Assembly (NCBI GenBank): GCA_025054955.1
Contig: JANWZE010000035.1
Location: 46,362 to 110,361, forward strand
Source: Blastocatellia bacterium
GTDB lineage: Bacteria > Acidobacteriota > Blastocatellia > HR10 > J050
Direction: 5' to 3'
Length of the DNA: 64,000 bases
Numbering within the stretch: position 1 is the first letter of the stretch; the number at the start of each line of letters is the position of its first letter. Under the pieces are notes generated by a model that saw only the letters and a program-made list of their open reading frames with translations, was not told the origin of the DNA and ran no database searches. Position numbers and translations under genes: made by a program. Positions 28,101-36,261 of this stretch are shown in pieces.

Positions 28101-28320
28101 CAAACTGGAATTTTTCAGAGCTGACGCAACCGGCCAAGGTCATACGTATCTGGGATCAGACATCTACACGGCCAGCGATCGCATGGGCAGTTTCACCAAG
28201 ACGATTTCGCTCCTCTCTCCAGTTGTCATCAAGCACGGTGACCGCATCGTAGCGACGGCGATAGATAAAAACGGCAACACGTCGGAGTTCTCGTTCACTG
28301 TAGCTACTCAGCTTCGCTAA
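25183..28320 (+). CDS. Secreted CSLREX / right-handed beta-helix surface protein with FG-GAP-like repeats
   Basis: This 1045-residue exported protein has a signal peptide at about 1-28. GTG is the start, with GGAGGAGAGAG directly before it. The N-terminal part (about 75-210) holds FG-GAP/VCBS-like units (DFDEDGMDDLAVG and DFNADGHADLIMA). A CSLREX-type segment (about 350-385, ending in CTLRAAIEQAN) leads into at least seven repeats of about 65-70 residues built on GNFIGTDATGT and NVIAGN motifs, typical of parallel beta-helices. Residues about 118-145 (ETGNRRKEKGESTD) interrupt the first FG-GAP region and look like an inserted purine-rich microsatellite. It is likely an adhesin or matrix protein. 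Confidence 0.85.
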   Translation: MKRSCIVSLASVVGLSVLLHTLYLGEGVDLKFQVPGEAAALAADIEHSLWNTYPLLSDQSNLNRLNETLQSYLARPLSLASADFDEDGMDDLAVGYACRDGGLLTLHRGNVAALWPKTHQETGNRRKEKGESTDHSIFDPPPRARHSRPAGDPFSAFLSVATGDMNNSSNIAPLPFLPEPLLIQLPAAPQMLIAGDFNADGHADLIMATAGNDAIEFYAGDGHAGFANAHSIQVGGPISALSKAETTASSNHPANAGIVVGIVGEGPVTLVFDPRAQAWLSKPMSLAPSGEPTHRQRPTADDGLNASAETGGRDIIAALPMRLNADAISDFVLLCQDQPAPLLMLSAPASVFVVNSTGDSGDHNLADGVCNDGSGQCTLRAAIEQANATAQADMISFNIPGNGIPVIRPTRALPAITNPVTLDGTTQPGGLVELNGARAGIAVDGLTIASGQTVVRGLVIHRFDKNGIRIENGGGNIIEGNFIGTDATGTLPSGNTFDGIWVNTAGNIIGGTIAAARNVIAGNGSDGIEIATGAAVGNIVRGNHIGTNATGTAVIPNAFHGVHINGAPNTTVGGATSLARNLISGNWDGIRITGATATGSVVQGNYIGTNATGSKVLGNSGAGVMINSVAGNLIGGPAAGMRNVISGNTAYGILLLNSNATSNRIQGNYIGTDAAGNVALSNGIGIFVNNAPGNVIGGDAVGAGNLIAGNGEGVRIVGSGATGNHVQGNLIGTNATGTAAIGNFQDGIVIQDAPGNLIGGVGSAARNVISGNQSRGVFITGNATETVVQGNYIGTNATGSAALGNAYHGVFINGAANNKVVENVLSGNRLFGILLYGSTATANRVQGNWIGSDPTGTNPIGNATGVFIAESANRNVIGPNNIIAFNQGDGVYVQSGTSNLITANSIFNNAAMGINLAPGGPTPNDDTSGNEDSDEGANQLQNWPSLNQATMQDRIINVSYSVTSALHNSAYPLKLEFFRADATGQGHTYLGSDIYTASDRMGSFTKTISLLSPVVIKHGDRIVATAIDKNGNTSEFSFTVATQLR

Positions 28321-28445
28321 CTGGTCTTCACAAACGAATCTTCCCTGTAGAGCGACCCGCGAACCGGTATCCCCTGCGACAGTATGATCCACAACAAATC
28401 CCTCCACGGCTCGCTCTTGGTTATTTATTCCACCAGTTGAAGACA

Positions 28446-29132
28446 CTATTGAACACCTTGGCCGTGTGACGTATCAGGCGCGTATACAGGCACGACCGGT
28501 TTATTTCGCGAGATAGATTTCCAGAGCGAATCATCCAGTGTGTCGAATTGTATCTGGACAGGCTCCTGGATAGACTCCAGGGTACCCATCGCGGATTGCT
28601 CCCGGCGGTATGTCTTTATAGGCTGTCCAATCTCTGGGGCAATGTAAACTTCGGAGTAACTGTTACCGTGTGAATAAGTCAGAACGTACGTCTTTATTCC
28701 GTTCACATAGACCACAGGATTCTCTTTTCGGAGCTCTGGCTGACGGGCCAGGTAGTTCTCATCTAGAGAGTAGTCCATCACTTTGAACGGCCTGGAGGTC
28801 GCCGGTTCATCGTTATCCATCCGAGCCTTGATCATCCGGCCATTTTCAGTATACATGTACTCGACTTTGCCATCAGCCCATGTACAACGCTCAACGTAAT
28901 CGCCTGACTTCTTAATTGAGATTTCTCTTCGATAAGCTTCCCACTGCCGGTTTTCTCGGTCGCTTGTAATTTTGTAGCTCATGGCAAGGGTGAAGGTAAC
29001 GTCGCGTCGTTTATGGACTGGTAGAGTCTCCTGGGATTTAACGCGGAGAGCCGCGGCAACTGCGCCACCGACAAGGCCGGTGAACACAATGACTGTCAAA
29101 ATCAATTTTTTCTTGGATCGAATTTTTTCCAT
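28446..29132 (-). CDS. Unknown exported protein downstream of a Cys-rich peptide gene
   Basis: I do not recognise this 228-residue protein. It starts with a basic segment and one hydrophobic helix (about 7-29) that can act as signal or anchor, so the rest is likely periplasmic. The remainder is mixed alpha/beta, and repeated Tyr/Glu-rich strands (VYVNGIKTYVLTYSHG, SEVYIAPEIG) recall outer-membrane lipoprotein-sorting or DUF-type beta folds. GGAGGTGATT directly before ATG 29132 fixes the start. The gene begins 41 bases after the cysteine-rich peptide gene on the same strand, so the pair probably forms an operon. Confidence 0.65.
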   Translation of the reverse strand: MEKIRSKKKLILTVIVFTGLVGGAVAAALRVKSQETLPVHKRRDVTFTLAMSYKITSDRENRQWEAYRREISIKKSGDYVERCTWADGKVEYMYTENGRMIKARMDNDEPATSRPFKVMDYSLDENYLARQPELRKENPVVYVNGIKTYVLTYSHGNSYSEVYIAPEIGQPIKTYRREQSAMGTLESIQEPVQIQFDTLDDSLWKSISRNKPVVPVYAPDTSHGQGVQ

Positions 29133-29172
29133 AATCACCTCCATGATCTCTCAGGTGACGATCTTGGTATTC

Positions 29173-29422
29173 TCAAGACCTACAGCCTGGGCAGGTGCCC
29201 CAATACTCAGAACAACACTTTGCTATAAACATCATCCGTCCGTCATAGCACCAACCAAAACCATTCCGGCAGGTTGAATCAAGTCTGTCGCCAGTGCAAG
29301 TACTGAGCACACACCAGCTAGTCTCTATGGAGCCCTCACAGCTTCTATAGTCACACTCACTGCGTGCGTGGGCTGTATAAAAAAGTGATACAAACCAGAA
29401 CTGCTACTATCAAGCTTCGCAT
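29173..29422 (-). pseudogene. Secreted 10-cysteine peptide gene with a one-base frame disruption
   Basis: AAAGGAGG followed after 7 bases by ATG opens a signal-peptide-like frame (MRSLIVAVLVCITF). It stops after 21 codons unless one base is removed from a run of six T (minus strand, near 29376-29381). With five T the frame continues to a signal-peptidase site like YTAHA|RSEC, then to a mature peptide of about 63 residues with ten cysteines (for example CDYRSC, WCVLSTC, KCCSEYWGTCPGC), ending at TGA 29175-29173. The total would be 82 residues. The break could be a true mutation, a homopolymer sequencing error or slippage. The even cysteine count and strong ribosome site suggest a real disulfide-rich secreted peptide. 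Confidence 0.6.
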
Positions 29423-29777
29423 AATAAGCCTCCTTTTGTTCCGTCAAGCTCGACTAGGGTTTTCCACATTCAGGGGATAAGTTTACTAAAAACAATCCAT
29501 ATCGCAAGCGAACGCGTTCCGGTCACATATAGGAATTAGTTCCGATTCGCGCAGGCGCGTGGTCCTGCAACCAGCCACCACCTTCCTTCCAGCCAATCCC
29601 CGCCGATGTGTTCTTCAGACTCACCTTGAGCTTTGCACGCCTCGCACCGATCTCTCTGGTGAAAATCGGTCCCATCGGTGGTTCACCAGTTAGCTGTTCA
29701 TACAGCCTCCTGCCTTGCTGACCTCCAAAAGGCCGTGCTATTCTGATGTTTGTCACATCGCAGTGAGGAACTAACCC
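29423..29777. other. Gene-poor stretch
   Basis: This divergent region between the peptide gene and the toxin-antitoxin pair should hold promoters for both. A minus-strand open frame at 29523-29756 reads smoothly but has no ribosome site or recognised family. Confidence 0.4.
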
Positions 29778-30068
29778 GTGAGCCAACAAGTCGTCATCAC
29801 CACCGATAGCCAGACCGAGATCAAACCGTTGATCGAATCGGCCATTCGAACTGAGCTGCGCATGTTGGAGCTCGGCTTGCAACGAACCTCCGAACGTCTC
29901 CGCCTGTTTGAAGAGCAATACCAGATGACCTCCGAAGAATTCGAGCAACGCTGGAATGCCGGCCATCTGCCCGAAAGCCTCGACTTCGTCGAATGGGCCG
30001 GTGAAATTCAAACGCATCGCCTGCTCCAAGCTCACCGACAAGCCCTTCAAGGAGTCCATCTCGATTGA
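29778..30068 (+). CDS. TumA-like antitoxin of a TumE-family toxin
   Basis: This 96-residue, mostly helical, acidic protein has a Glu/Leu/Arg-rich coiled stretch (LRMLELGLQRTSERLRLFEE). It starts at GTG with AGGAA upstream and ends in a four-base overlap with the next gene (TTGA). Small helical genes in this position before a DUF6516/TumE gene are the usual antitoxin. The assignment depends mainly on the neighbour. Confidence 0.65.
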   Translation: MSQQVVITTDSQTEIKPLIESAIRTELRMLELGLQRTSERLRLFEEQYQMTSEEFEQRWNAGHLPESLDFVEWAGEIQTHRLLQAHRQALQGVHLD

Positions 30069-30460
30069 TCATTGAAGACTACTTTCACGAGATCGAGGCC
30101 CTCATTGCCCACGCGCCGGTTGTGCACTCCTCGCATCTGACATACGACAAACGCAGCACCTACCTTGGCTTCATCCGAGGAGCCATCTACTTCTTCGACA
30201 GCACCGTCCTGCATCTGCGCGAGTTTGCCAATGTCCAACATGGCGTTGAGCGTTATATGTATGCCTACCACTATCAGGGTGCCGATGGCACGCTCATCTT
30301 CCGCTACGATAATGCACCTCATTTTCCTGCGCTCTCCACCTTTCCCCATCATAAACATGACGGACATGAATACACAGTGGTGGCTGCTTCTCCACCTGAC
30401 CTTCAAGCCGTGCTCAATGAGATTCAAGGCCTCATTGCTCCGCTCTTGCCTCGGCTCTGA
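30065..30460 (+). CDS. TumE/DUF6516-family toxin
   Basis: This 131-residue protein fits the TumE-like toxin family. It starts with a helix, then YDKRSTYLGFIRGAIYFFDSTVLHLREF, then YMYAYHYQGADGTLIFRYDNAPH, and ends with HHKHDGHEYTV and a C-terminal helix. TTG at 30065 overlaps the antitoxin stop, so the two are co-translated. Such pairs are widespread in bacteria and archaea with poorly known targets. The His-rich loop is typical of the family as I recall it. Confidence 0.75.
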   Translation: MIIEDYFHEIEALIAHAPVVHSSHLTYDKRSTYLGFIRGAIYFFDSTVLHLREFANVQHGVERYMYAYHYQGADGTLIFRYDNAPHFPALSTFPHHKHDGHEYTVVAASPPDLQAVLNEIQGLIAPLLPRL

Positions 30461-30510
30461 TCCTGTTCACAACCCGAGGATATGAACCGGCAAGGTGTGC
30501 AGCCACCAGG

Positions 30511-30534
30511 CTAAAGGCAATTGAAAATTGCTCT
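30511..30534 (+). repeat. 24-bp dispersed repeat, copy 1
   Basis: A CTAAAGGCAATTGAAAATTG-type sequence recurs at 61296-61319 with two mismatches. This copy can fold (GCAATT/AATTGC) and lies at the convergent 3' ends of the toxin and the respiratory block. Confidence 0.6.
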
Positions 30535-31009
30535 AGGAACGCGTCTCAGATTCGTCAGACGTGATTGCACTCTGGCCCGGCAGCTCGACGCCAGGATCAC
30601 TCAACACCGCATAGGGTTTTGGTTCTGCCGCAGGTCCATAATCGCGCAGGCTGCGTAGGATCATACCGAAGCCGATGAAGATCAGGCTGATCATGGCAAT
30701 CGTCACGAACAAGTTTGTCGGCATGAAGAAGAATCGCAGGTTGCTGATGACATTCAGCAACACAGCGCCGAGGCATCCAATCGTCAATAGCCAGCCAATG
30801 ATGGATCGTCCGTTGAAGAACAAGAAGGCCACACCGATGCCCAGCGGTATTAAGATCAAACCGAAGTGCCCCACACCGAACAAAGTCCGAAAACTCGACA
30901 TTACCGACACACGGCTCATGAACATGTAGAGCCCGGCGCCAGCCATCAGCACGCCGAGAAGGAACTGCCCGATGCCGCCACTAGTTCCGCCGGCGCCTCG
31001 AATCTTCAT
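30533..31009 (-). CDS. Unknown four-helix membrane protein after the oxidase operon
   Basis: This 158-residue inner-membrane protein has hydrophobic segments at about 12-30, 40-62, 65-85 and 92-113, then a soluble proline-rich tail. The start has AAGGAGAAGCGATC before ATG 31009. It follows ctaF by 40 bases and closes the respiratory block. No catalytic motif is seen; an assembly or accessory role is only suggested by position. Confidence 0.6.
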   Translation of the reverse strand: MKIRGAGGTSGGIGQFLLGVLMAGAGLYMFMSRVSVMSSFRTLFGVGHFGLILIPLGIGVAFLFFNGRSIIGWLLTIGCLGAVLLNVISNLRFFFMPTNLFVTIAMISLIFIGFGMILRSLRDYGPAAEPKPYAVLSDPGVELPGQSAITSDESETRS

Positions 31010-31049
31010 GATCGCTTCTCCTTGGTCAATCAACCGTGAGCTGCTTCAT

Positions 31050-31376
31050 CTACCGTAGCAGCAAAATCAGCGACGCCCAGCCCTGTGGGTTGGGTTCCCA
31101 GTCGCGCGTCAAGACATCGCTCGCTGTTAAGGCGATCATAATGATGAGCCAGAAGAGCCCTGCTCCGACGAATACCATGTTGAGATGTTCACTATATCGC
31201 AGGTGCATGAAGTAAAGAACGACGAGCGTCGCTTTGATGATGGCAATGGTCAGCGCAATGTAGATATTGAGCAGGCCAAAATTGTAAAAGGCCACATCAA
31301 CGGTGACCAACGTCAGTAGCAACAGAGTCACGAAAATGAGCAGATAAATTCGTTGCGAGACAACGTGTTTGGCCAT
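31050..31376 (-). CDS. ctaF: Cytochrome c oxidase subunit IV
   Basis: This 108-residue protein has three hydrophobic helices and LVVLYFMHLRYSEHLNMVF, the family hallmark of prokaryotic oxidase subunit IV (caa3 type). It follows subunit III by 9 bases. It is a non-catalytic inner-membrane subunit of the complex. Confidence 0.9.
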   Translation of the reverse strand: MAKHVVSQRIYLLIFVTLLLLTLVTVDVAFYNFGLLNIYIALTIAIIKATLVVLYFMHLRYSEHLNMVFVGAGLFWLIIMIALTASDVLTRDWEPNPQGWASLILLLR

Positions 31377-31385
31377 AGCGCAACC

Positions 31386-32054
31386 TCAGTGACGACTGAT
31401 CAGATACAGGAGCGGAAACAGGAAAATCCAGACAATATCAACGAAGTGCCAGTAGAGACCGACGATGTCCACCGGCGTGTAATACTCCTCAGAGAATCGG
31501 CCACGCCACGCCATGACGACGAGCACGGCGAGAATGCCGATGCCAACCACCATGTGCAAGGCGTGCATGCCGGTCATCGCGAAATAGAGCGAGAAAAAGA
31601 GCTGTACATGTTGCGGATTGATGCCGATCAAGTGCGGCTCATGCGCTGACAGCGCGAAGTGTGGTCCCGGCACGAGATGGTGTTCGAACTTATCTCCATA
31701 CTCGACCACTTTGACGCCAAGAAACACGGCGCCCAGCGCTATGGTCATCAACAAATAGTTGACCAAGGCGCGGCGTTGACCGAGCTGGGCGCTGCGAACG
31801 GCCAACGCCATCGTGAGGCTGCTACAAATCAGCACAGCCGTGTTCAGCGCGCCAAGTTTATAATCGAGCAGGCGGCTGGCTGCCTCGAAGGCTTGCGGAT
31901 ATTGCAGACGATAGATCGAGTAGGCCAGGAACAGCCCACCAAAAAACAGAATCTCTTGAACCAGAAAGACCCACATCCCCAGCGTGGATGCTTCAAATTG
32001 CTGGTCAAGGTCATCAAACTGATGGGCAAGGGCAGAAGCGTGTTCGTTAGACAA
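31386..32054 (-). CDS. ctaE: Cytochrome c oxidase subunit III
   Basis: This 222-residue protein has about five membrane helices with the subunit III pattern [16 protein letters not shown], ending with the conserved [21 protein letters not shown] is used as start, with GAGGAGG 5 bases upstream, and the gene overlaps the subunit I gene by 8 bases. It supports subunit I in the inner membrane and lacks the two N-terminal helices of seven-helix forms. Confidence 0.92.
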   Translation of the reverse strand: MSNEHASALAHQFDDLDQQFEASTLGMWVFLVQEILFFGGLFLAYSIYRLQYPQAFEAASRLLDYKLGALNTAVLICSSLTMALAVRSAQLGQRRALVNYLLMTIALGAVFLGVKVVEYGDKFEHHLVPGPHFALSAHEPHLIGINPQHVQLFFSLYFAMTGMHALHMVVGIGILAVLVVMAWRGRFSEEYYTPVDIVGLYWHFVDIVWIFLFPLLYLISRH

Positions 32055-33705
32055 CGGCCACCTCCTCAGGCTTTGGCGTGTAATCGTATGGTTCGTGTGT
32101 CACGATCGGCTGTTTCTCAAAATTTTCAGTCGGCGGCGGCGATGACGTTTCCCACTCCAGACCATGCGCGCCCCAGGGGTTTTGCGCCGACGCCTTGCCG
32201 TATCGGAGCGACCAGACGAAATAGACCATCGGAATTAAATAGCCGACGCCCAGAATCGAAGCTCCCGCCGAGGACATCACATTCAGCACTTGGAACTCTT
32301 CAGGGTAGTAATGATACCGGCGCGGCATGCCCAGATAACCTAGAATGAACTGCGGCAAAAACGTCAGATTGAAGCCGACGAAGATCACCAGAGCAGCAAA
32401 TCGGGCCCAGCCTTCGGGATAGATTTTGCCCGTCATCTTCGGCCACCAGTAATGCAGCCCACCCAAGTACCCCATGATCGTGCCGCCAACCATGATGTAG
32501 TGGAAATGCGCAACGACGAAGTAGGTATCATGCAGATGCACGTCAATGGCTGTCGTGGCCAGAAACAGGCCGGTGAGTCCCCCAATAGTGAATAACCCGA
32601 TGAAGCCAAATGCATACAACATGGGGGCTTGATAGGAAATGGAGCCTTTGTAGAACGTCGCCGTCCAATTGAACACCTTGATGGCCGATGGAATGGCCAC
32701 CAGCATGCTGAGCACCGAAAACACGAAGCCGCCATAGATGGATTGGCCGGAGGTGAACATGTGGTGTCCCCACACAAGAAAGCCCAGCACGGCAATGGCA
32801 ATGCTGGAGCCGGCAATGAAGTGATACCCGAAGATGCGCTTGCGCGAGAAGCAGGTGATCAATTCGTTGATCACACCCATCGCCGGCAAGATCATGATAT
32901 AGACAGCCGGATGCGAATAGAACCAGAACAGATGTTGAAACAACAACGGATCGCCGCCCAGTTTCGGATCGAAAATGCCAATGTGGAACAAGCGTTCGAG
33001 CGCGACCAGCACAATCGCAATCGCTACCACCGGCGTTCCCAAAATCTGGATGATGCTGGTGGCGTAATGTGCCCAGATAAACAGCGGCAGACGTGACCAG
33101 GTCAGCCCCGGCGCGCGCATCTTGTGAATGGTGACGATGAAATTCAACCCCGTGAGGATTGACGAGAAGCCAGCGACAAACGCGCCGAGCGCCGCCAGAA
33201 TGACGTTGCTATTCGAGTAGGTGCTGCTGTAGGGCGTATAGAACGTCCACCCTGTATCCACGCCGCCGAAGATCACAGCGCCCATGCCCAACAGCCCGCC
33301 GATGGAGTAGATGTACCAACTCAGCAGGTTGATGCGGGGAAAGGCCAGGTCGCGCGCCCCGATCATCATCGGCACAAGGAAATTGCCAAGCACCGCCGGG
33401 ATCGCCGGGATGAGGAAAAAGAAGATCATCAACACCCCGTGCATGGTGAACATCTTGTTGTATGTCTCCGACTGCATCAGATCACCAGGCGGCGTGATGA
33501 GCTCCAAGCGAATCAAGACGGCAAAGAATCCGCCAATGAAGAAGAAAAAGGTGACGGAAAGCAGATATAACAGAGCGATGCGCTTATGATCCTTGGTCAA
33601 TAACCATGAGCCGATTCCGTAGGCGGCATTCAAGTAATGCACGCGCGGCGGAGCAGATGGCTCTCCACTTGATGATTGATCAACACCAACAACGTTCGTC
33701 TCCAT
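32047..33705 (-). CDS. ctaD: Cytochrome c oxidase subunit I (caa3 type)
   Basis: This 552-residue catalytic heme-copper subunit has twelve predicted helices. It carries [11 protein letters not shown] for the low-spin heme, [12 protein letters not shown] with the CuB histidine and the cross-linked tyrosine, the further CuB ligands in WGHHMFTSG, and [14 protein letters not shown] for the heme a3/a histidines. The cross-linked Tyr marks an A-family enzyme. It reduces oxygen to water while pumping protons. AAGGAGTTCTTC before the ATG sets the start. Confidence 0.97.
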   Translation of the reverse strand: METNVVGVDQSSSGEPSAPPRVHYLNAAYGIGSWLLTKDHKRIALLYLLSVTFFFFIGGFFAVLIRLELITPPGDLMQSETYNKMFTMHGVLMIFFFLIPAIPAVLGNFLVPMMIGARDLAFPRINLLSWYIYSIGGLLGMGAVIFGGVDTGWTFYTPYSSTYSNSNVILAALGAFVAGFSSILTGLNFIVTIHKMRAPGLTWSRLPLFIWAHYATSIIQILGTPVVAIAIVLVALERLFHIGIFDPKLGGDPLLFQHLFWFYSHPAVYIMILPAMGVINELITCFSRKRIFGYHFIAGSSIAIAVLGFLVWGHHMFTSGQSIYGGFVFSVLSMLVAIPSAIKVFNWTATFYKGSISYQAPMLYAFGFIGLFTIGGLTGLFLATTAIDVHLHDTYFVVAHFHYIMVGGTIMGYLGGLHYWWPKMTGKIYPEGWARFAALVIFVGFNLTFLPQFILGYLGMPRRYHYYPEEFQVLNVMSSAGASILGVGYLIPMVYFVWSLRYGKASAQNPWGAHGLEWETSSPPPTENFEKQPIVTHEPYDYTPKPEEVAVV

Positions 33706-33715
33706 GAAGAACTCC

Positions 33716-34678
33716 TTATTTTAATGACTTGATGTAGGCGATAAGCTGCATGATCTGCTGTTCGGTAACCTGTCCTTGAAAAGTCGGCATGGCCGGCTTG
33801 TAGCCCAATACGATCTTCGCCCTCGGCGCGAGAATGGACTCCCGGATGTAGGCCTCATCTACCCTCACTGTTTCGCCGGTCTCCAGCGTGACACGCTGGC
33901 CGAAGATGCCGATCAGGCTTGGTCCCATTCCAAGCGGACCGGCCATGTGACAAGTATGACAATTCAGTTGCCGGAACAGCTTCTGTCCCGCTTCAACAGG
34001 CGAAGCGGCAGCTATCTGATCGGTCGGCGCGGCCTCGGCTTGAGCGCCAACGCTGGCCAACCACTGTTGATAGTGCGCCGGCTCCATCGCAATGACCGAA
34101 CCGCCCATCTGCGAATGCTTCGTTCCGCAATACTCGGCGCAGAACAGATGGTAGGTGCCCGGCTGCGTGGCTTCAAACCAAAGCGTCGTATAGCGTCCCG
34201 GCACCACATCTTTTTTGACGCGAAAGGCCGGTATGTACAAACTATGAATCACGTCTTCAGTCGCCATCGTCAGCCGGACGGGTCGCCCCGTTGGAATATG
34301 TAATGTGTTGATTTCGCGCTGACCGGTGGGATGCTGGAAATGCCACATCCACTGTTTGCCAATCACGGAGATTTCCAACGCGTTCTCCGGCACGCGATGA
34401 TACATATCGAAGTAAATCGAAGCGCCCCACCCAAACATCGTCATCGCCAGGCAAAACGGGATGATTGACCACGTCAACTCCAACGCCAGCGATCCATGCA
34501 CCGGCTTGGGCACCTCCGTTTCCGAACGACGACGGTACTTGATGGCAAAGAAGATCACCAGAAGGAATATCAGCGCGCCAAAGAAAATGCTGACGCCCGT
34601 AATGAAATAGTAGAGCATGTCCACGCGCTCAGCGAACGTGGACGCCTGCGGAGGTATCAATGGAAACTCTTCCCACAT
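33716..34678 (-). CDS. ctaC: Cytochrome c oxidase subunit II fused to cytochrome c
   Basis: This 320-residue subunit II has two N-terminal helices, then a cupredoxin domain with the CuA ligands in [15 protein letters not shown]-terminal cytochrome c domain (about 230-320) binds heme at CHTCH, with a likely axial Met in KPAMPTF. The fusion defines a caa3 oxidase, so electrons enter without a separate soluble cytochrome c, probably from ActE of the complex encoded next door. The ATG lacks a clear ribosome site and faces a repeat-filled gap. Confidence 0.95.
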   Translation of the reverse strand: MWEEFPLIPPQASTFAERVDMLYYFITGVSIFFGALIFLLVIFFAIKYRRRSETEVPKPVHGSLALELTWSIIPFCLAMTMFGWGASIYFDMYHRVPENALEISVIGKQWMWHFQHPTGQREINTLHIPTGRPVRLTMATEDVIHSLYIPAFRVKKDVVPGRYTTLWFEATQPGTYHLFCAEYCGTKHSQMGGSVIAMEPAHYQQWLASVGAQAEAAPTDQIAAASPVEAGQKLFRQLNCHTCHMAGPLGMGPSLIGIFGQRVTLETGETVRVDEAYIRESILAPRAKIVLGYKPAMPTFQGQVTEQQIMQLIAYIKSLK

Positions 34679-34682
34679 AACA

Positions 34683-34866
34683 ATCTAAATCCCAAATCGG
34701 AAATCCGAAACAAATTCCAATGATCAAATCCGAAAGCCGAAACATGTTCCAATGACCAAATCCGAAAGCCGAAAGCCGTCGTTCCGTCACGTTTGGAACA
34801 TTTGGATTTCGGATTTTGAGATTGTTTCGGATTTCGATATTCGGATTTCGGATTTCCCCCACATTC
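34683..34866. repeat. Long imperfect palindrome of AAATCCGAAA units
   Basis: The left half carries repeated AAATCCGAAA/GCCGAAA units and the right half their complements (TTTCGGATTT), so the ~180-base block can fold into one large hairpin centred near 34786. It separates the SCO gene from ctaC within the respiratory block. Confidence 0.75.
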
Positions 34867-34894
34867 GGTTTCCCGCACATCAGGTTTCTGTTGA

Positions 34895-35773
34895 TTAACG
34901 AACCTTCATCCGCCGCTCCCGACGGAACATCACGATCATAAACGTGCCGAGAATGACCAGTGTGCTCACCCCGGCCACGCGCACGATATTCATAATGACG
35001 GCTCCATATTTGCCAGTCTTCGGGTCATAGTGGAAGCAATACAGCAGCACGGCGTCAACAGGCGAACCGATCTTGCCTTCAGAGGCTTCCACCAAGCCCA
35101 GACGCACATCTCTCGGTCCATAATCTATCCCGTAAAAATAGCGTGACAGCCGACCTTGCGGTGTCAGGATCATAATCCCGCTGGCGTGCGCAAACTGCTC
35201 GGTCTCAGGGTCGTATTTGTAGCGAAATCCTACAGCCTGCGTCAGCGCTTTGATGGCCGGTTCATCGCCTGTGAGGAAATGCCATCCATCTGCTGCCCCT
35301 GCTCGTTCGTATGCTTCCATATAGCTCTTTTTCTTCTTCGCAGCCAGCTCCGGCGTTTCTCTTGGATCAAAGCTCACGGTGATGACCTGAAACTCATCGC
35401 CTACGTCAAATGACAATGCTCGGAAGGCTCGCAGCGCGCCGTTGAGCACCATCGTGCAGAGCATCGGGCATTCGTAATACGCCAAGATGAGCACGACCGG
35501 CTTGTCATTGAAGTATTGGCGCAGTTGAACACTCTTGCCGGTTTCATCACGGAATGTCAGATCAAGCGGAATCTGTTCATTCAATCGTTGATCAATGCCG
35601 ACGTCGCGCAGCTCCGCCGGCTGCATCCCAGCGTTCAATTCCTGCGCCTGCGCTGTCAATGGTAACAAACCACAGGCAATGTACATGACGCCGATGGCTG
35701 ACAGCACAGCAGAACCGACGTATCTCCGCCAGCTCTTGGTTGTTGCTGCCCCTGTTCCGGTGTGCAGTCTCAT
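34895..35773 (-). CDS. SCO1/SenC/PrrC-family copper chaperone
   Basis: This 292-residue membrane-anchored thioredoxin-fold protein has a signal/anchor helix at about 18-40, the copper motif CPMLC in YYECPMLCTMVL and a later His in FAHASG. A C-terminal membrane helix (about 262-283) is also present. It inserts copper into the CuA site of oxidase subunit II, encoded downstream. The start has AGGGAAGTTCT before the ATG. Confidence 0.92.
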   Translation of the reverse strand: MRLHTGTGAATTKSWRRYVGSAVLSAIGVMYIACGLLPLTAQAQELNAGMQPAELRDVGIDQRLNEQIPLDLTFRDETGKSVQLRQYFNDKPVVLILAYYECPMLCTMVLNGALRAFRALSFDVGDEFQVITVSFDPRETPELAAKKKKSYMEAYERAGAADGWHFLTGDEPAIKALTQAVGFRYKYDPETEQFAHASGIMILTPQGRLSRYFYGIDYGPRDVRLGLVEASEGKIGSPVDAVLLYCFHYDPKTGKYGAVIMNIVRVAGVSTLVILGTFMIVMFRRERRMKVR

Positions 35774-35790
35774 AGAACTTCCCTCAAAAT

Positions 35791-36261
35791 CTAGCGTGTT
35801 GCTGAGCGGCTCGGCGCCTGCGCTGGGGGCGTGCCTTGCGCTTGTTGCACTTGATTTTCTGCTGCCTGATGGCTCTCTGCTCGTGTCGGCAATCCGCGTT
35901 CGGCGATCAACTCGATGGCTCGATCAATTGGGATGCGCACGATGCCGGCCTCTCGATTGACCCAGCCATAGGAATTGAGCTTTTCGCGTTCAGCGGCGAG
36001 CCATCGCTCAAGGTCGGCCTCCGGCGTCACTTGCAAACGAGGCTCCGGCGTCGGCGGCCGCTCACCAGCAAGCGGCGAAGGTGGTAGGGCTTTGCTTGCT
36101 TCGCGTGCCTGAAGACGGTCAAATGTCAACCACATCGCCAACAACGCAATCACAGTGAGAACGGCCAGGCCGATACCAAAGATGACCAATGGACGTATCT
36201 GCACATCAGTCGTCTCATGGGCATGACCATTCTGCTCACTCGAATGCAGATTCTTATCCAT
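35791..36261 (-). CDS. Small membrane-anchored protein of the ActF-SCO gap
   Basis: This 156-residue protein has one hydrophobic helix (about 28-50), a proline-rich linker and a soluble end with the pattern YGWVNREAGIVRIPIDRAIELIAERG. That pattern is typical of small proteins found between ActF and SCO in Alternative Complex III operons. ATG 36261 overlaps the actF end by 8 bases. No catalytic residues are seen. Confidence 0.7.
   Translation of the reverse strand: MDKNLHSSEQNGHAHETTDVQIRPLVIFGIGLAVLTVIALLAMWLTFDRLQAREASKALPPSPLAGERPPTPEPRLQVTPEADLERWLAAEREKLNSYGWVNREAGIVRIPIDRAIELIAERGLPTRAESHQAAENQVQQAQGTPPAQAPSRSATR

Noticed and set aside
29523..29756. Minus-strand 77-codon frame (pattern GGQQGRRLYEQLTGEPP)
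   Set aside because: Protein-like composition, but no ribosome site, no known family, and it sits in a divergent promoter gap.
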